Of a DNA stretch of 5,810 bases, positions 5,786 through 5,810 are shown in pieces. The notes under the pieces are model-generated. The model did not search any database, had not been told where the DNA came from, and saw only the letters and a list, made by a program, of their open reading frames with translations. This stretch comes from an uncultured euryarchaeote (GTDB lineage: Archaea > Thermoplasmatota > Poseidoniia > Poseidoniales > Thalassarchaeaceae): assembly GCA_937901365.1 (NCBI GenBank), contig CALCEF010000033.1, forward strand, positions 1-5,810, written 5' to 3'. Every line of letters begins with the position of its first letter. The first letter of the stretch is position 1. A program made the translations under genes and the position numbers.

Positions 5786-5810
5786 TATTTTACAGAGCAG
5801 TACCACGTTT

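Overview
The window looks like chromosomal DNA of a euryarchaeon. A marine Thermoplasmatota lineage such as Marine Group II (Poseidoniales) fits best. Three things support an archaeon: an XPD/Rad3-type helicase with four candidate Fe-S cysteines; a large N-glycosylation-rich, cysteine-free surface protein with a C-terminal membrane anchor and a cytoplasmic DUF4129-like domain; and a small ribbon-helix-helix (RHH) protein with a strong archaeal-type Shine-Dalgarno site. The lineage is inferred from gene content and style, because there is no rRNA gene or other marker here.

Layout. Positions 1-2318 (+) hold the 3' part of a surface protein gene whose start lies left of the window. It codes for about six Ig-like beta-sandwich repeats, one membrane helix and a cytoplasmic helical domain. 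Two bases further on it meets a leftward transcription unit head to head. That unit reads (right to left) helicase (4893-2851), a 53-base spacer with a strong ribosome binding site, then a small protein (2797-2321) whose C-terminal half resembles an HSP20/alpha-crystallin-like fold. Right of the helicase is a 417-base stretch (4894-5310) without a confident gene. It holds one plausible small ORF (5156-5013, -), several strong inverted repeats including a cUUCGg-capped hairpin, and runs of G/C. Then comes an RHH DNA-binding protein (5679-5311, -). Its AT-rich upstream region (5680-5810) carries two exact tandem 11-bp repeats and a 16-bp near-palindrome, which are good candidates for its own operator.

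Working together. The helicase and the HSP20-like protein are probably co-transcribed. The RHH protein probably regulates its own promoter and may read through into the structured spacer. The surface protein is a separate rightward unit. No mobile element, CRISPR array, tRNA or rRNA was seen. The least explained parts are the structured spacer 4894-5310 and the RHH upstream region.
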